Assembly (NCBI RefSeq): GCF_001029435.1
Contig: NZ_LDOV01000006.1
Span: forward strand, 1 to 64,000
Origin: Photobacterium aphoticum
GTDB taxonomy: Bacteria > Pseudomonadota > Gammaproteobacteria > Enterobacterales > Vibrionaceae
Length of the DNA: 64,000 bases
Direction: 5' to 3'
Shown: positions 9,393-19,152 of the stretch, piece after piece
Position numbering within the stretch: the first letter of the stretch is position 1
Layout: every line of letters starts with the position of its first letter
The notes under the pieces: generated by a model
Databases searched by the model: none
The model's input: only the letters and a program-made list of their open reading frames with translations
What the model was told of the DNA's origin: nothing
Position numbers and translations under genes: made by a program

Positions 9393-9887
9393 ATGGGTTT
9401 TAGTATGGCGCGCATAAAAATATTATTATGCAGTTGGTTGGTTATGGATTTCACAACATGTCGTATCCCGGTTCGATGTCGGGATAACAAGGATGAGTTT
9501 CCTTGTGAGGAAAAGTTAAATGAGTTTCGCAATAAAGCTGAATTAAAACGCTGGTGGAATGTCCCGTTTATTGATGAGCTTTGTTACGAAGAAACCGGTG
9601 CGATTGGGGTGTACGTACTGGACAGTTTTTCGTGGGATGGGCCGCGTCAAATCTCCACGCATGAGTCGTTTGATGAAGCGGTGAATGCGGTTAATTTCTA
9701 TATTACCCATTCTCAGTTATGGCGCCGGATTGATGAGCCATATTGCCCGTTAGCCAAAGTGGATCACCTGATTGACCACTATGCCAGTTTAACCGGATGT
9801 AAGAAGCCAAGTCCGAACGAGGTGTTTGAAAACCTGTTTTATTGGCTGCCTGCCGCAGAGGTCACTGGTGAAGGTGCATCGACGTAG
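9393..9887 (+). CDS. Hypothetical protein, unrecognised
   Basis: I do not recognise this protein of up to 164 residues. The N-terminal 20 residues are mildly hydrophobic (IKILLCSWLVMDF). The remainder is soluble, acidic and rich in Trp and Tyr (RWWNVPFIDELCYEETGAIGVYVLDSF, WRRIDEPYCPLAKVDHLIDHY). It has six cysteines. No ribosome site supports the first ATG, and a later ATG (MDFTTCRIPV) is possible. Codon use looks like the neighbours and the frame is long, so it is probably real. No function is proposed. Confidence 0.6.
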   Translation: MGFSMARIKILLCSWLVMDFTTCRIPVRCRDNKDEFPCEEKLNEFRNKAELKRWWNVPFIDELCYEETGAIGVYVLDSFSWDGPRQISTHESFDEAVNAVNFYITHSQLWRRIDEPYCPLAKVDHLIDHYASLTGCKKPSPNEVFENLFYWLPAAEVTGEGAST

Positions 9888-10196
9888 TGGTTATGCGAGA
9901 TGAAACCCGTGGTGAATAAACAATCGTTTTCCTGTGAGCTGTATCACTCTTTCTTATTGGGAATGAATCAAGCGAAAAACATCGTCATAAAAATTAAATT
10001 GTTAATAATCAATGGATTGAGCCTTATTTTGGCAGTGTAAATACTCATGGGATGGGTGAAACAGGATAAATCGACGCGATGGGTGTCCGACTATAGTGCC
10101 TAAATGTCTTTTTAGAGATATTTATTTCTAAACTGACGTGTGACAATACGGTTTCGATGAGTGATTCATCACACGTATTTATTTTTAAGGCACCCC
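9888..10196. other. Intergenic region before the EamA transporter
   Basis: About 310 AT-leaning bases between the orphan gene and the transporter. No gene, hairpin with a T run, or clear operator seen. Confidence 0.4.
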
Positions 10197-11108
10197 ATGT
10201 TTTATTTATTTCCTCTACTGACCGTGATCATCTGGTCAGGGAATGCCATCGTCAATAAGTTATCGGTGAGCGTGATTGATCCAGGCGCGATCTCCTTTTA
10301 TCGCTGGTTTTTCGCGATGGTGGTATTAACCCCGTTTGTGTTGCCTTCAGTGTGGCGTAATCGCGATATCATCAAGCCCTATCTGAGTAAGCTCGCGTTT
10401 CTGGCCTTGCTGGGCATGGTATTGAACCAATCGTTGGGTTACTTCGCGGCCGCGACGACGACGGCGACGAATATGGCGCTGATTGTCTCGTTAGTCCCGT
10501 TGATCAGTATGTTCATGAGTGTGCCGCTACTTGGTCAGCGTATGCAGGTTGTGGGCGTAATTGGCGCGGTGTTGTCGTTGGCGGGGCTGGTACTGATGCT
10601 CAGCAAAGGCGATGTCATGAATCTGGTGCAGCAGGGTATCACGCAAGGTGATGGCCTGGTGTTGCTGGCGGCGGTGGTGTATGCCCTGTATTGCGTGTTG
10701 CTTAAGCGCTGGAAAATGCCGCTGACTAACTGGCAGTCGGTGTATGTGCAAGGGGTACTGGCGGTGACCATGTTAACGCCAATGCTACTGAGCAGTGAAC
10801 GCATGGCGATTACAGCTGATTCTTTCCCGTTGATCATGTATGCCGCGATCCCGGCTTCGGTGATTGCACCTTGGTGTTGGATGAAAGGCATCGAGATTTT
10901 AGGCGCTGACCGCACAGCCATGTTCATGAACCTGATGCCGGTATTAACGGCGATGATCGCCAGCGTGGCATTGGGTGAGCAATTGGCAAAATACCATTAC
11001 ATTGGTGGCATGATGGTGCTGACAGGTGTGGTATTGGCCCAGCGTAAGCCGAAGTTGTCACTGGATACGCCAGTGCCGGTGGTTAACGAAGTGAAGACCT
11101 CTTCTTAA
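10197..11108 (+). CDS. DMT-superfamily transporter, EamA type
   Basis: An inner-membrane protein with ten predicted hydrophobic helices arranged as two EamA repeats. Repeat one opens with FPLLTVIIWSGNAIVNKLS and repeat two with GDGLVLLAAVVYALYCVLLK. The family exports amino acids and other metabolites. The start MFYLFPLL at 10197 follows AAGG six bases upstream. An ATG at 10161 is in frame but would add a hydrophilic tail. The 303-residue length is usual. A strong terminator follows. Substrate cannot be told from sequence. Confidence 0.9.
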   Translation: MFYLFPLLTVIIWSGNAIVNKLSVSVIDPGAISFYRWFFAMVVLTPFVLPSVWRNRDIIKPYLSKLAFLALLGMVLNQSLGYFAAATTTATNMALIVSLVPLISMFMSVPLLGQRMQVVGVIGAVLSLAGLVLMLSKGDVMNLVQQGITQGDGLVLLAAVVYALYCVLLKRWKMPLTNWQSVYVQGVLAVTMLTPMLLSSERMAITADSFPLIMYAAIPASVIAPWCWMKGIEILGADRTAMFMNLMPVLTAMIASVALGEQLAKYHYIGGMMVLTGVVLAQRKPKLSLDTPVPVVNEVKTSS

Positions 11109-11190
11109 TAGATCTGGCAAAAAGAAGTTCTCGTCATAAAAGAGCTTGTCATAAGAAGCGTTCATCATACGTTGACGCTTTCATCCAATA

Positions 11191-11225
11191 ACAAAAACGG
11201 CAGCCACTCGGTTGCCGTTTTTGTT
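11191..11225 (+). terminator. Rho-independent terminator of the EamA gene
   Basis: A GC-rich stem (AACGGCAGCC / GGTTGCCGTT, short ACTC loop) is flanked by A and T runs, ending TTTTTGTTT. It lies about 85 bases after the stop codon and could act on both strands. Confidence 0.85.
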
Positions 11226-11351
11226 TATTCAGCGTGTTTTCAAAAAGGTACATAAAGTTGTCAATATGGACAACGGTGACTATTTTCTTTGTATGTGATT
11301 CATTTTTTCATCCATTGATGGAAAGCGGTGAGTCACAAACAAGGAGGTGTC

Positions 11352-12359
11352 ATGGACAGTCCGGGAGCCCGCTTTAAACATGCCGTTGCAACTCATCATC
11401 CACTGCAAATTGTCGGAGCCATTAACGCTTATTGCGCCATGCTGGCCGAGCAGACCGGTCATCATGCCTTGTATATCTCCGGTGCAGGGGTCGCGAATGC
11501 TTCATACGGTTTGCCCGATTTAGGGATGACCGCCTTACCGGATGTGCTGGAAGATGTACGCCGCATTACTGCAGCCAGCCGTTTACCGGTTTTGGTGGAT
11601 ATAGATACCGGTTTTGGTGGTCCGTTGAATATTGCCCGCACCATTCAAGAAATGGAACGGTGTGGCGCGGCTGCTGTTCACATTGAAGATCAAATTGACC
11701 AAAAGCGCTGTGGCCATCGCCCCAATAAATCCCTCGTAGCGACATCCGACATGGTGGCACGTATCAAAGCGGCAGTGAATGCCCGTACCGATCCTGACTT
11801 TGTCATTATGGCGCGGACTGATGCCTTAGCCGTCGAAGGCATGGACGCAGCGATTGAACGCGCATGCGCCTATGTGGAAGCGGGCGCCGACATGATTTTT
11901 CCTGAAGCTATGCATTCATTGGCTGACTACCAACAGTTCGCCCAAGCGGTCAAGGTGCCTGTGCTGGCCAATATTACGGAGTTTGGTCAAACCCCTCTGT
12001 TTTCCACCACGGAACTCGCGGCACAGGGCGTCAGCATGGTGCTGTATCCGCTGTCTGCCTTCCGGGCTATGAATCAGGCGGCATTGTCTGTGTATACCCA
12101 TTTACTTGAAGATGGCCATCAACGCAACGTGGTGGACACCATGCAAACCCGTGAGGCGCTGTATCAGTACCTGGGTTATCACCGGTATGAATCCCAATTG
12201 GATGACGCACAGCAAGCCCTGATGGATATGGCGTCTTCCCAAGCGCCTGATGATCCTTTGTTTTATGAAGCCCAATTTGATGACATACCGGTGGATGAGA
12301 CCGAAACCGATAAATCGCAAAGCGATGCAACGCTAAGTGATGAAAAAAAGCGTCGATAA
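11352..12359 (+). CDS. prpB: Methylisocitrate lyase (PrpB family) with acidic C-terminal tail
   Basis: Cleaves 2-methylisocitrate to pyruvate and succinate in the methylcitrate cycle of propionate breakdown. Family marks are VDIDTGFGG (Mg-binding aspartates), the active-site loop [11 protein letters not shown] with its catalytic Cys, and VHIEDQ. The start at 11352 is clear because AAGGAGG ends four bases before it. An upstream GTG at 11328 is in frame but overlaps this site. The usual length is about 295 residues. This protein has about 40 extra C-terminal residues, rich in Asp, Glu and Ser and ending in KKRR, that look disordered. It is followed 83 bases on by prpD. The methylcitrate synthase gene prpC, usually between them, is absent, so a related substrate is possible. 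Confidence 0.85.
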   Translation: MDSPGARFKHAVATHHPLQIVGAINAYCAMLAEQTGHHALYISGAGVANASYGLPDLGMTALPDVLEDVRRITAASRLPVLVDIDTGFGGPLNIARTIQEMERCGAAAVHIEDQIDQKRCGHRPNKSLVATSDMVARIKAAVNARTDPDFVIMARTDALAVEGMDAAIERACAYVEAGADMIFPEAMHSLADYQQFAQAVKVPVLANITEFGQTPLFSTTELAAQGVSMVLYPLSAFRAMNQAALSVYTHLLEDGHQRNVVDTMQTREALYQYLGYHRYESQLDDAQQALMDMASSQAPDDPLFYEAQFDDIPVDETETDKSQSDATLSDEKKRR

Positions 12360-12442
12360 AAAATAGAGGAATACATCGCCAGCGATGCCTGCGAGGCTTG
12401 GCGCTGACGGGTCATCGCCCTCAATAAGAAAAGGAATGTCAG

Positions 12443-13894
12443 ATGAATCAGAATGTGGATCGTAATGAACGGCCTGACGCGGATGCCTTGTTGGTCGCCA
12501 TTGCGGATTATGTCGTTGATACACCGATCGTTTCCCCGCTGGCCTATGAAACTGCCCGTTACTGTCTGATGGATACGTTGGGCTGTGGCATCTTAGCGCT
12601 GCGATATCCGGCATGCCGAAATCACCTTGGTCCGATTGTGCCGGGGACGAGGGTTCAGCATGGAGCGCGTGTACCGGGCACGACCTATGAGCTAGATCCG
12701 ATCACAGCGGCGTTTAATATCGGCTGTATGATCCGTTGGCTGGATTTTAATGATACCTGGTTGGCCGCTGAGTGGGGGCACCCATCCGATAACTTGGGCG
12801 GTATTTTGGCAACGGCCGATTATCTCAGTCGGGTGGCTGTTTCGCAGGGGAGAGAGCCATTACGGATGCGAGATGTACTCACCGCCATGATTAAGGCCCA
12901 TGAAATTCAGGGTGTGCTGGCGTTAACCCACAGTTTTAACCGCGTAGGACTGGATCATGTGTTGTTGGTGCGCATTGCCTCTACTGCCGTGATCACCCAT
13001 ATGCTGGGGGGCGGGCGAGATCAGATCATCGCAGCGTTGTCACAAGCATGGGCCGATGGTGGCGCATTGCGAACTTACCGTCATGCTCCCAATACCGGAT
13101 CCCGTAAATCGTGGGCAGCAGGGGATGCGACCTCGCGTGCTGTTCGCCTTGCCATGATGACCATGAAAGGGGAGATGGGACTACCGTCAGTGTTAACTGC
13201 CCCCACATGGGGATTTGAAGAGGTGCTGTTTAAAGGGCAATCACTGGCGCTGTCACAACCGCTAGGCAGTTACGTGATGGAGAACGTGCTGTTTAAAATT
13301 ACCTATCCGGCAGAGTTTCATGCACAAACTGCCGTGGAGTGCGCCGTCGCTTTACATGCTGAATTGAATAATAAGTTGGAACAAATATCACATATAGAAG
13401 TGACGACCCATGAATCGGCTATTCGTATTATTTCGAAAGAAGGCGAATTAAATAATCCTGCCGACAGGGACCACTGCCTGCAATATATGATCGCGGTGGG
13501 ATTGCTCTATGGTGACTTGACCGCTGATCATTATGAAGATACTTGTCATGACAATGACCCCCGCATTGATTATTTACGGGAAAAAATGGTGATTAAAGAA
13601 GAACCGCAATACAGCGTTGATTATCTGGACCCCGATAAACGTGCGATTGCCAATGCTATTCAGGTGTTCTTTATTGATGGCAGCAAAACAGAAAAAGTGG
13701 CTGTTCACTATCCGATTGGTCACCGACGTCGGCGAGAGGCAGGGATCCCTCTGTTAGAACAGAAGTTTACAGAGAACTTGCACGCGCATTTTCCCTCTGC
13801 TCAGGTGACAACGTTGCAGTCCGCTTGTGCTGTTCAAACGACATTTGAAGCCATGCCCGTTAATGCATTTATGGCATTATGGACGATGACCTAG
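12443..13894 (+). CDS. prpD: 2-Methylcitrate dehydratase / MmgE-PrpD family protein
   Basis: The MmgE/PrpD fold dehydrates 2-methylcitrate to 2-methyl-cis-aconitate. Evidence is the full-length 483-residue match in layout: [19 protein letters not shown] near the N-terminus, [21 protein letters not shown] with the putative active-site Asp and His, the Ala-rich core [14 protein letters not shown], and [25 protein letters not shown] is preceded by AAAAGGAA, a good ribosome site. It sits 83 bases after prpB on the same strand and is followed by a terminator, so the pair is probably one operon. No prpC, prpE or regulator is beside it. Confidence 0.88.
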   Translation: MNQNVDRNERPDADALLVAIADYVVDTPIVSPLAYETARYCLMDTLGCGILALRYPACRNHLGPIVPGTRVQHGARVPGTTYELDPITAAFNIGCMIRWLDFNDTWLAAEWGHPSDNLGGILATADYLSRVAVSQGREPLRMRDVLTAMIKAHEIQGVLALTHSFNRVGLDHVLLVRIASTAVITHMLGGGRDQIIAALSQAWADGGALRTYRHAPNTGSRKSWAAGDATSRAVRLAMMTMKGEMGLPSVLTAPTWGFEEVLFKGQSLALSQPLGSYVMENVLFKITYPAEFHAQTAVECAVALHAELNNKLEQISHIEVTTHESAIRIISKEGELNNPADRDHCLQYMIAVGLLYGDLTADHYEDTCHDNDPRIDYLREKMVIKEEPQYSVDYLDPDKRAIANAIQVFFIDGSKTEKVAVHYPIGHRRRREAGIPLLEQKFTENLHAHFPSAQVTTLQSACAVQTTFEAMPVNAFMALWTMT

Positions 13895-13947
13895 AGATTG
13901 AAAGTAATGCTGAATGGGGCAAGGAAGTTAGACGGAAAATAAAACTG

Positions 13948-13972
13948 AAAAAAGCCGCTATGCGGCTTTTTT
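13948..13972 (+). terminator. Terminator of the prpB-prpD unit
   Basis: AAAAAAGCCGC-TAT-GCGGCTTTTTT is a compact perfect stem with six T, about 55 bases past the prpD stop codon. Confidence 0.88.
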
Positions 13973-14437
13973 ATACTTCTGCAAGAATGAATCTTTCGCT
14001 TTATTTAACACTGACTGGGTCTGTGTTTTAAGCCGTTTTCTTACTAACTTTGCGTCCTGACTCATCGTGCTGTCCCTATGCCAACCAAAAATGCTTTATT
14101 AGTATATTTTTGTGGAGGTTTATTTCTGTTTGTGTCAGCGCATGCTGAAACACGCGTCGAAATATAGCGAATCATAAAAAGATATAAAATGCTTAGCGAA
14201 ACATTCACGATGAAAAAAGCTGATTTGTGTGATCAATATCAACATATGATACGGGTTTCCATTGAGTTGGTTGAAAATAATACGGAGTCGATGGGGATGT
14301 ATGTGTTGCTTTTGACATAAATTTCGACAGTTGAAAAATATTTCTTTTAGCTATCTTTGTGCGCAGTGGGTTGCAGGCGTAGAATGCGCTAATAGAATTA
14401 ACCACCGTTTTAAACGGCCTTTTCAGAAGACTCTTTC
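13973..14437. other. Intergenic region upstream of the ferric reductase gene
   Basis: About 465 AT-rich bases. TGAAAATAATACGGA at 14272-14286 matches nine of the twelve fixed positions of the Fur core TGANAATNATTNTCA, and GTGTGATCAATATCA nearby is a partial CRP-like match. Both are weak, but iron control of the next gene would make sense. No gene seen. Confidence 0.35.
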
Positions 14438-15274
14438 ATGAAAATATCTGCTGATATGACTCCGCTATGGCCTGGTTCGCCAGCGGACATGAGTGTGAAC
14501 GCGCAATTGCGCTGGCTACATGAGCGTGAACCTTTCTTTCGTTTGCAAAGTGGTCAACACGGTAAGCCGCTGATAACGTGGCTAGATACAGAATATTCGC
14601 AGACATTAGCGGTATTTCGAGATGATTTGCAAACGCGACAGGCTGTTGGGGCGTCGATGTGGTTGAAAGGCTTCAGCGCGCACTTGCTGACGGGGTTAGC
14701 GGCACTGCGTTTGAAATTTCAGCGTGTGCTCCATTTTGATGCGCACGCCGTGTTTCTGACCTTGTCTGCAACCGGGAAAGTCAAAGTGGTATCGATTGAT
14801 GACAATGCCCCGTTTTATTGTTTAGCGACCGATCCGCTGGCCAGTTCACCGCTGGCACGCGTGGTGGAATCCGAAGCGGCATTAGATCAGCAATTCTCAC
14901 GTATGCTGGTTGAGTTGGGTGAGGTCATGGCGCCTTACCTGAAAACTGAAAAAGTGAATCGGACGCTGTTTTGGGGCCACTGGGGATATGCGCTGGGTCT
15001 TGTGTTTCAGAAATTAACGCAAGACGGGGCAGACAGTGTTTTACTGGAGCAGATACAACCTTTAGCGGATCGCTGGTTGCAGTCGTTGCTACCGGATTGG
15101 GCGAGCTTGAATGCAGTAAAAGTGGCATCACGGGCACCGATGGCGGTGTATTACATTCGTCGTGAAACCTGCTGTTTGAAATACAAATTGGATGGCAAGA
15201 AGAAGTGCTCAACGTGTCAGCTGACCGATCCTATTGAACAGCTGCAGCGTTATCAATCCAAAGTACCGGTTTAG
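14438..15274 (+). CDS. fhuF: Siderophore-iron reductase, FhuF type
   Basis: A cytoplasmic or membrane-associated [2Fe-2S] protein that would reduce ferric siderophores after import. The C-terminus carries CCLKYKLDGKKKCSTC, exactly the CC-x10-C-x2-C cluster motif that defines the FhuF family. The other parts (FDAHAVFLTLSATGKVKVV, WGHWGYALGLVF) fit the FhuF fold loosely. At 278 residues it is near the 262 of E. coli FhuF. The stop codon overlaps the stop of the convergent gene by four bases. It may serve the catechol siderophore importer at 21-25.6 kb, 6 kb away, but no direct link is visible. Confidence 0.85.
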   Translation: MKISADMTPLWPGSPADMSVNAQLRWLHEREPFFRLQSGQHGKPLITWLDTEYSQTLAVFRDDLQTRQAVGASMWLKGFSAHLLTGLAALRLKFQRVLHFDAHAVFLTLSATGKVKVVSIDDNAPFYCLATDPLASSPLARVVESEAALDQQFSRMLVELGEVMAPYLKTEKVNRTLFWGHWGYALGLVFQKLTQDGADSVLLEQIQPLADRWLQSLLPDWASLNAVKVASRAPMAVYYIRRETCCLKYKLDGKKKCSTCQLTDPIEQLQRYQSKVPV

Positions 15275-16098
15275 TCCTTAGATACTTGCGGTAATAGCGG
15301 TTGTTGATCGGGATACAGCACTTTATCGAGGCTATCACGCAAATCAATCAACGGTTGTTGGCTGATCTCAATGATGCTGCGCTCGGGTCTGTCCAGCTCA
15401 ACAATCAAGGTTAATACCAGAGAAAACGCCAACGCAAAAGGCAGCGCTGCCACTAATGCTCTGCCTTTGTCTTCCGCCCCCACTTGAATCCCATTTAATC
15501 CGACGGTTAAAAAAGTGAGTAACCCCAAGGTAAACCAAATACTGATGGGAATGCGACCCCGTAAGCCTTTGTTGACCCGCTCGGTGTGAATATCAATCAC
15601 ATCATTTAATGCACTGATATACAGCAAAAGTAGCTCTGGCGAGGTGCTGTCATGGGCTTGTATTGCCTGATTCCACAATTTGAGGTGCAAGGTTTCACTG
15701 TCGATGATGACTTGATTGAGTACGGCTTTTTTTTGTTCAGGATCTTCGACAACGCGAATGGTGACATATTCTCGCAGCAAAGCTCGACTGTTAGAACGGT
15801 AGGGTTCGGCGAGTAACGAAGCACGCAATATCGCAGTACCCACCGCATTGGCTTCCGCCAGGACTAATTGCTTTCGTTCGCCGGATTTGACCGCCGCCAT
15901 GCTGAAGGTGATCGCCAAGATGAACGCCAGTAAGCTGGCAAGACCGGTTGCCATCGGGCTGATCGAGCCACTGATTTGCTTCGAGGGAAAGCGTTGCGCC
16001 AGTTGGTAGCCACATTCAAACATGATCAGAATGGTGACAAAAATCAGTCCCAAGATCAGATAGATGGACAGTGAATCAAAGAAGGCTTCTGTATACAT
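15271..16098 (-). CDS. DUF4239 / bestrophin-like membrane protein
   Basis: A 275-residue membrane protein. Hydrophobic segments lie at about residues 10-27 and 48-66 (MATGLASLLAFILAITFSMA), and a further pair near 195-240. A long charged stretch between them starts with the conserved KSGERKQLVLAEANAVGTA. This arrangement matches the DUF4239 (bestrophin-like) family, whose role is unproven. It ends convergently with fhuF, sharing four bases. No partner genes. Confidence 0.75.
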   Translation of the reverse strand: MYTEAFFDSLSIYLILGLIFVTILIMFECGYQLAQRFPSKQISGSISPMATGLASLLAFILAITFSMAAVKSGERKQLVLAEANAVGTAILRASLLAEPYRSNSRALLREYVTIRVVEDPEQKKAVLNQVIIDSETLHLKLWNQAIQAHDSTSPELLLLYISALNDVIDIHTERVNKGLRGRIPISIWFTLGLLTFLTVGLNGIQVGAEDKGRALVAALPFALAFSLVLTLIVELDRPERSIIEISQQPLIDLRDSLDKVLYPDQQPLLPQVSKD

Positions 16099-16410
16099 AA
16101 AACGGCCTGATGCTGTCTGTGGCTTTAGGTTTGCTGGGTGCTATAACGTCATTTCAGATACGTGTAATCAAAGTATAGCGGGTTGCCTTTGTCACGATTC
16201 TCAGACCCTTGCCAATACTATGATGGGATTATCTGCGGCCAAAAGGTAGAAGGATGAGGCTAGGAAAGAGGGGAGGAAAGAAGGTCGGAAAGAGGAGAAG
16301 GAAAAGGAAGTCATCTATAGTCTAAACAACTTTTCAGCGCTGTTTGCTGCGTATGGTAGATGTGCCAAGTAGAGGCTGAAAACAGTATTGATTAGCGGGA
16401 GGAAACAACG
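16099..16410. other. Intergenic region with a purine-rich tract
   Basis: About 310 bases between divergent genes. At about 16250-16312 one strand is almost pure A and G (AGGAAAGAGGGGAGGAAAGA and similar). No gene or hairpin seen. Promoters for both neighbours are expected here. Confidence 0.5.
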
Positions 16411-16839
16411 ATGAATTATAAGCACGTTATGCTCGCCGTGAATTTAGATGACAACGCGCCGTTTCTGGTACAAAAGGCGGCACAAGAAGCCAAACTCCAT
16501 GGGGCGCTGTTCAGTGTGATCCACATTGATCCGGATTTTTCTGCACTCTATGAAGGTGTGCGGGAATTTGATGCCAGTAATGAAACAGCCGAGCAGAGTG
16601 AGTCGGTACTGGCCATGACCGAGTTACTGGCAGGCACGGATTATCCCGTCCATAAGCACATATTTTATGCCGGGTACGTGGAAGATCAGATCATCCGTGC
16701 TATTGAAACCTTTGAGGTGGATTTGCTGGTGATCGGTCATCATGAATCGACCATTTTTCGCCAGCTCACCATGTCAGCCAGTGAACCCCTATTGCGCCGT
16801 ATGCCTTGTGATATTCAATTCGTTAAACTGGAAAACTGA
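16411..16839 (+). CDS. Universal stress protein, UspA family
   Basis: A 142-residue single-domain Usp protein. It starts with YKHVMLAVNLDDNAPFLVQKA and ends with DLLVIGHHESTIFRQLTMSASEPLLRRMPCDIQFV. The ATP-binding form of the family has G-x2-G-x9-G-S/T. Here the corresponding stretch is GHHESTIFRQLTMSASE, which lacks the second Gly, so it is probably of the non-ATP-binding UspA type. GGGAGG lies about nine bases before the ATG. A hairpin TCTGCGCA / TGCGCAGA (16840-16863) follows the stop but has no T run. Confidence 0.9.
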   Translation: MNYKHVMLAVNLDDNAPFLVQKAAQEAKLHGALFSVIHIDPDFSALYEGVREFDASNETAEQSESVLAMTELLAGTDYPVHKHIFYAGYVEDQIIRAIETFEVDLLVIGHHESTIFRQLTMSASEPLLRRMPCDIQFVKLEN

Positions 16840-16915
16840 TCTGCGCATCATCTCCTGCGCAGAATCGAGGCCCACAGCGTTCACAGAATTAAAGCCCATA
16901 AAATGGATGCTCACA

Positions 16916-17443
16916 TTACGCGGCAAGGAAGTGGGCGGCATCAGGCCAGTGGATCACATATTCATCGACGATGCTGCCCTCAGGTGCTTCCCATTGCTGA
17001 GCATGGATATTATGTCCCCCCATATGCTGATAAAACGCTTGGGCGGCATCATTGGCGGCCAGTACTTCCAAATACATGCTGGCTGCATGGGCTTGTTGGT
17101 GAATCACACTTGCCGCGTGGTTGAGTAGCATGGCACCGATGCCTTGGCCTTTGTAGCGACTATCCACATGCAGGTTATCGACAATGCTGCCCCATTGCGG
17201 GTGGTGATCCAGATATAAGCAAATAAACCCGGTGACAGTGTCATTGTCGCAGGCGACCAAGATGTGCTGATTAGCCGCCGGTTGACCAATACGCTGTTGC
17301 CACAGGCTTAGACGTTCAGGAAAAACATCATTCTCTAAGTAGGCTTGGGTCAGTTGGCCGCGATAAATGGTCTGCCAGTTAACGGCATGAATGTGAGTAA
17401 TAGCTTGCAGATCTTGCAGGGTAGCCGGACGAACAGTAAACAC
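16916..17443 (-). CDS. GNAT-family N-acetyltransferase
   Basis: A 175-residue acetyl-CoA-dependent acetyltransferase. It begins VFTVRPATLQDLQAITHIHA, has the acetyl-CoA loop VDSRYKGQGIGAMLLNHAA (motif A, QGIGA) and ends in motif B (LEVLAANDAAQAFYQHMG). The start chosen is the GTG at 17443, six bases after GAAAGGA. An ATG at 17464 is in frame but has no ribosome site. It is divergent from the YhcH/YjgK gene, about 140 bases away. Substrate unknown. Confidence 0.88.
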   Translation of the reverse strand: MFTVRPATLQDLQAITHIHAVNWQTIYRGQLTQAYLENDVFPERLSLWQQRIGQPAANQHILVACDNDTVTGFICLYLDHHPQWGSIVDNLHVDSRYKGQGIGAMLLNHAASVIHQQAHAASMYLEVLAANDAAQAFYQHMGGHNIHAQQWEAPEGSIVDEYVIHWPDAAHFLAA

Positions 17444-17586
17444 AGTGATTCCTTTCAAAAACATGATGATAGCAATGAATTTATCATTAGCGCGTAAAAA
17501 CACCAAGGTTCCCGTGAATGCATCAGGGACAATCCTTCTGAAGCGGCGTACAATCTTGTTTTTCTTTCCATTTGCAGAGGCAAATT

Positions 17587-18111
17587 GTGTACCAAGGTCA
17601 ATTGAGCGCGATCGACACGCTATGCGCAGCATCCGTTATTCACACTGAAAAAGGCACCGAGTTACCGGCCGCATTGTTGGCGGTGATTCGTCAGGTCAAA
17701 CAGCAATTGGCTGAGCAACACGCGGCGGGTCGTTATGAGGTTGCTGGTGAGCACATTTCAGCTGATGATGTGTTTTATTTTATTGCCGATGATCACACGC
17801 AAGTGCTGGCGGAACGTAAGTCGGAATGCCATGCCAAATACATGGATGTGCAAATCGTTCTTGAAGGGGAAGAGTGTTTTGGTTACAGCCTGCAGCCTTT
17901 TACCGCCATTGATGAAGATTTGCTGGCAGAGAAAGATTTGGCCTTCAGTGAGCAAGTCGTTGATGAACAATTTGCCACGCTGCAGCCGGGTGATTTCATT
18001 ATTTTTGATACCTTCCAGCCGCATCGTCCACTTGTGGCACCACAGCAGCCTGCACCGGTGAAAAAAGTGGTGGTGAAAGTGGCCAAAGCGTGGGTAGAAC
18101 AACAGGCATAA
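17587..18111 (+). CDS. YhcH/YjgK/YiaL family protein (DUF386)
   Basis: A cupin-fold protein of the family named for E. coli YhcH, YjgK and YiaL, associated with sialic acid or sugar metabolism and biofilm proteins. Conserved parts are HISADDVFYFIADDHTQ, CHAKYMDVQIVLEGEE (likely metal or ligand pocket), GDFIIFDTFQPHRP and KKVVVKVAKAW. The GTG at 17587 follows GAGG six bases upstream. A TTG at 17572 is also in frame but overlaps this site. Length 174 residues is slightly above the usual 150. No sugar pathway genes are beside it. Confidence 0.85.
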   Translation: MYQGQLSAIDTLCAASVIHTEKGTELPAALLAVIRQVKQQLAEQHAAGRYEVAGEHISADDVFYFIADDHTQVLAERKSECHAKYMDVQIVLEGEECFGYSLQPFTAIDEDLLAEKDLAFSEQVVDEQFATLQPGDFIIFDTFQPHRPLVAPQQPAPVKKVVVKVAKAWVEQQA

Positions 18112-18168
18112 GGGTTCGCCTTTTTGCTATGCTGTGGATGCCATGATGAAGAGTGAAGAGGAAAAGGT

Positions 18169-18576
18169 ATGTCAGGGATCACCGAGTTAGACACATTACT
18201 TAAAAGCATGTCTCCGTTGCTGGTCGACGGTGAGTATGTGTTTTGTACCGTTCAAGGGGCACTGGCCGATTACGTGCACTGTGCGCCGATAGCGACTTTT
18301 CAGGAACAGGAAGGGCTAACGCTGGTGCTATTGCGCGAGCAGGCCGAGTCTGCGGGGTTAGCGTTTGACGGGGTATTTTGTCTGATTAGCCTGATGGTAC
18401 ATTCCAGCCTTGAAGCGGTGGGGTTAACCGCTGCGGTGGCGACGAAACTGAAAGATCATGGCATCAGCGCCAATGTGATTGCGGCGTATTACCACGATCA
18501 TATCTTTGTACAAAAAGAGAAAGCGGCACAAGCGCTTGCCGCATTACAGGAATTTTCATCGCCGTGTGCTGAATAA
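18169..18576 (+). CDS. ACT-domain protein (DUF2241/ACT_3 type)
   Basis: A 135-residue protein with two ACT-like halves: DGEYVFCTVQGALADYVHCAPIATF, then EGLTLVLLREQAESAGL, and finally SLEAVGLTAAVATKLKDHGISANVIAAYYHDHIFV. The second half is the ACT_7 type found also in CASTOR arginine sensors. Amino-acid binding is expected, but the ligand is unknown. GAGGAAAAGG precedes the ATG. The Nudix gene starts 58 bases after the stop on the same strand, so they may be cotranscribed. Confidence 0.87.
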   Translation: MSGITELDTLLKSMSPLLVDGEYVFCTVQGALADYVHCAPIATFQEQEGLTLVLLREQAESAGLAFDGVFCLISLMVHSSLEAVGLTAAVATKLKDHGISANVIAAYYHDHIFVQKEKAAQALAALQEFSSPCAE

Positions 18577-18634
18577 GCAAAATTGGTATGCGTTGCGTTT
18601 GCATGCAGAGAGCGGTGATGCGTTTGAGGAAATG

Positions 18635-19036
18635 ATGGAAAAAGTGATTGATAAACTGGCGTGGTTTACGCTACGTGACGGGAAATTACTGACTGTACGT
18701 TCAGTGGGTAAAACCTTATTTTATTTACCGGGCGGTAAACGTGAAGCCGGTGAGACGGATGAGCAAGCCTTGATCCGAGAGATCAAAGAAGAACTGTCAG
18801 TGGATTTAGTACCAAGCAGTTTGCAGTATGCGGGCACGTTTGTCGGCCCTGCGGACGGTAAAGCGGAAGGCATTTCGGTACAGTTGACGTGTTACTTTGG
18901 TGACTACACCGGTGAATTGCAGGCCGACGCTGAAATTGAAGAATTGGCTTACGTGGATATGCAAGACGAAGCCCGTTGTTCAGCGGCTTTGTTGGTTGCC
19001 ATGGCGTGGCTAAAAGAACAAGCCTTGATCCAGTAA
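18635..19036 (+). CDS. Nudix hydrolase
   Basis: A 133-residue pyrophosphohydrolase. The Nudix box reads G-KREAG-E-TDEQALI-REIKEELSV, matching Gx5Ex7REUxEExGU except that Ser replaces the last Gly. Upstream residues FYLPGGKREAGE are typical of MutT/ADP-ribose-type enzymes. The start is the second ATG of ATGATG at 18632-18637, four bases after GAGGA. The open frame extends upstream into the ACT gene but without support. Substrate is unknown. Confidence 0.87.
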   Translation: MEKVIDKLAWFTLRDGKLLTVRSVGKTLFYLPGGKREAGETDEQALIREIKEELSVDLVPSSLQYAGTFVGPADGKAEGISVQLTCYFGDYTGELQADAEIEELAYVDMQDEARCSAALLVAMAWLKEQALIQ

Positions 19037-19040
19037 ACGT

Positions 19041-19117
19041 AAAACAGCCCGTCTTTTTGTTTTTGCTGTATTCGCTATGTAGCGATATATGCTGAAATAT
19101 AGAGTGGGCTGTTTTTG
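19041..19117 (+). terminator. Possible long-range terminator after the Nudix gene
   Basis: AAAACAGCCC (19041-19050) can pair with GGGCTGTTTTT near 19106-19116, leaving a loop of about 55 bases that holds an inner hairpin (TCGCTA/TAGCGA). The distal arm ends in five T. The size is unusual. Confidence 0.45.
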
Positions 19118-19152
19118 TTGGAATTTTACTTACCGGCTTACCTGCTGCGTGT

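Noticed and set aside
16840..16863. Terminator after the universal stress protein gene
   Set aside because: An 8-bp stem is present but no T run follows on either strand.
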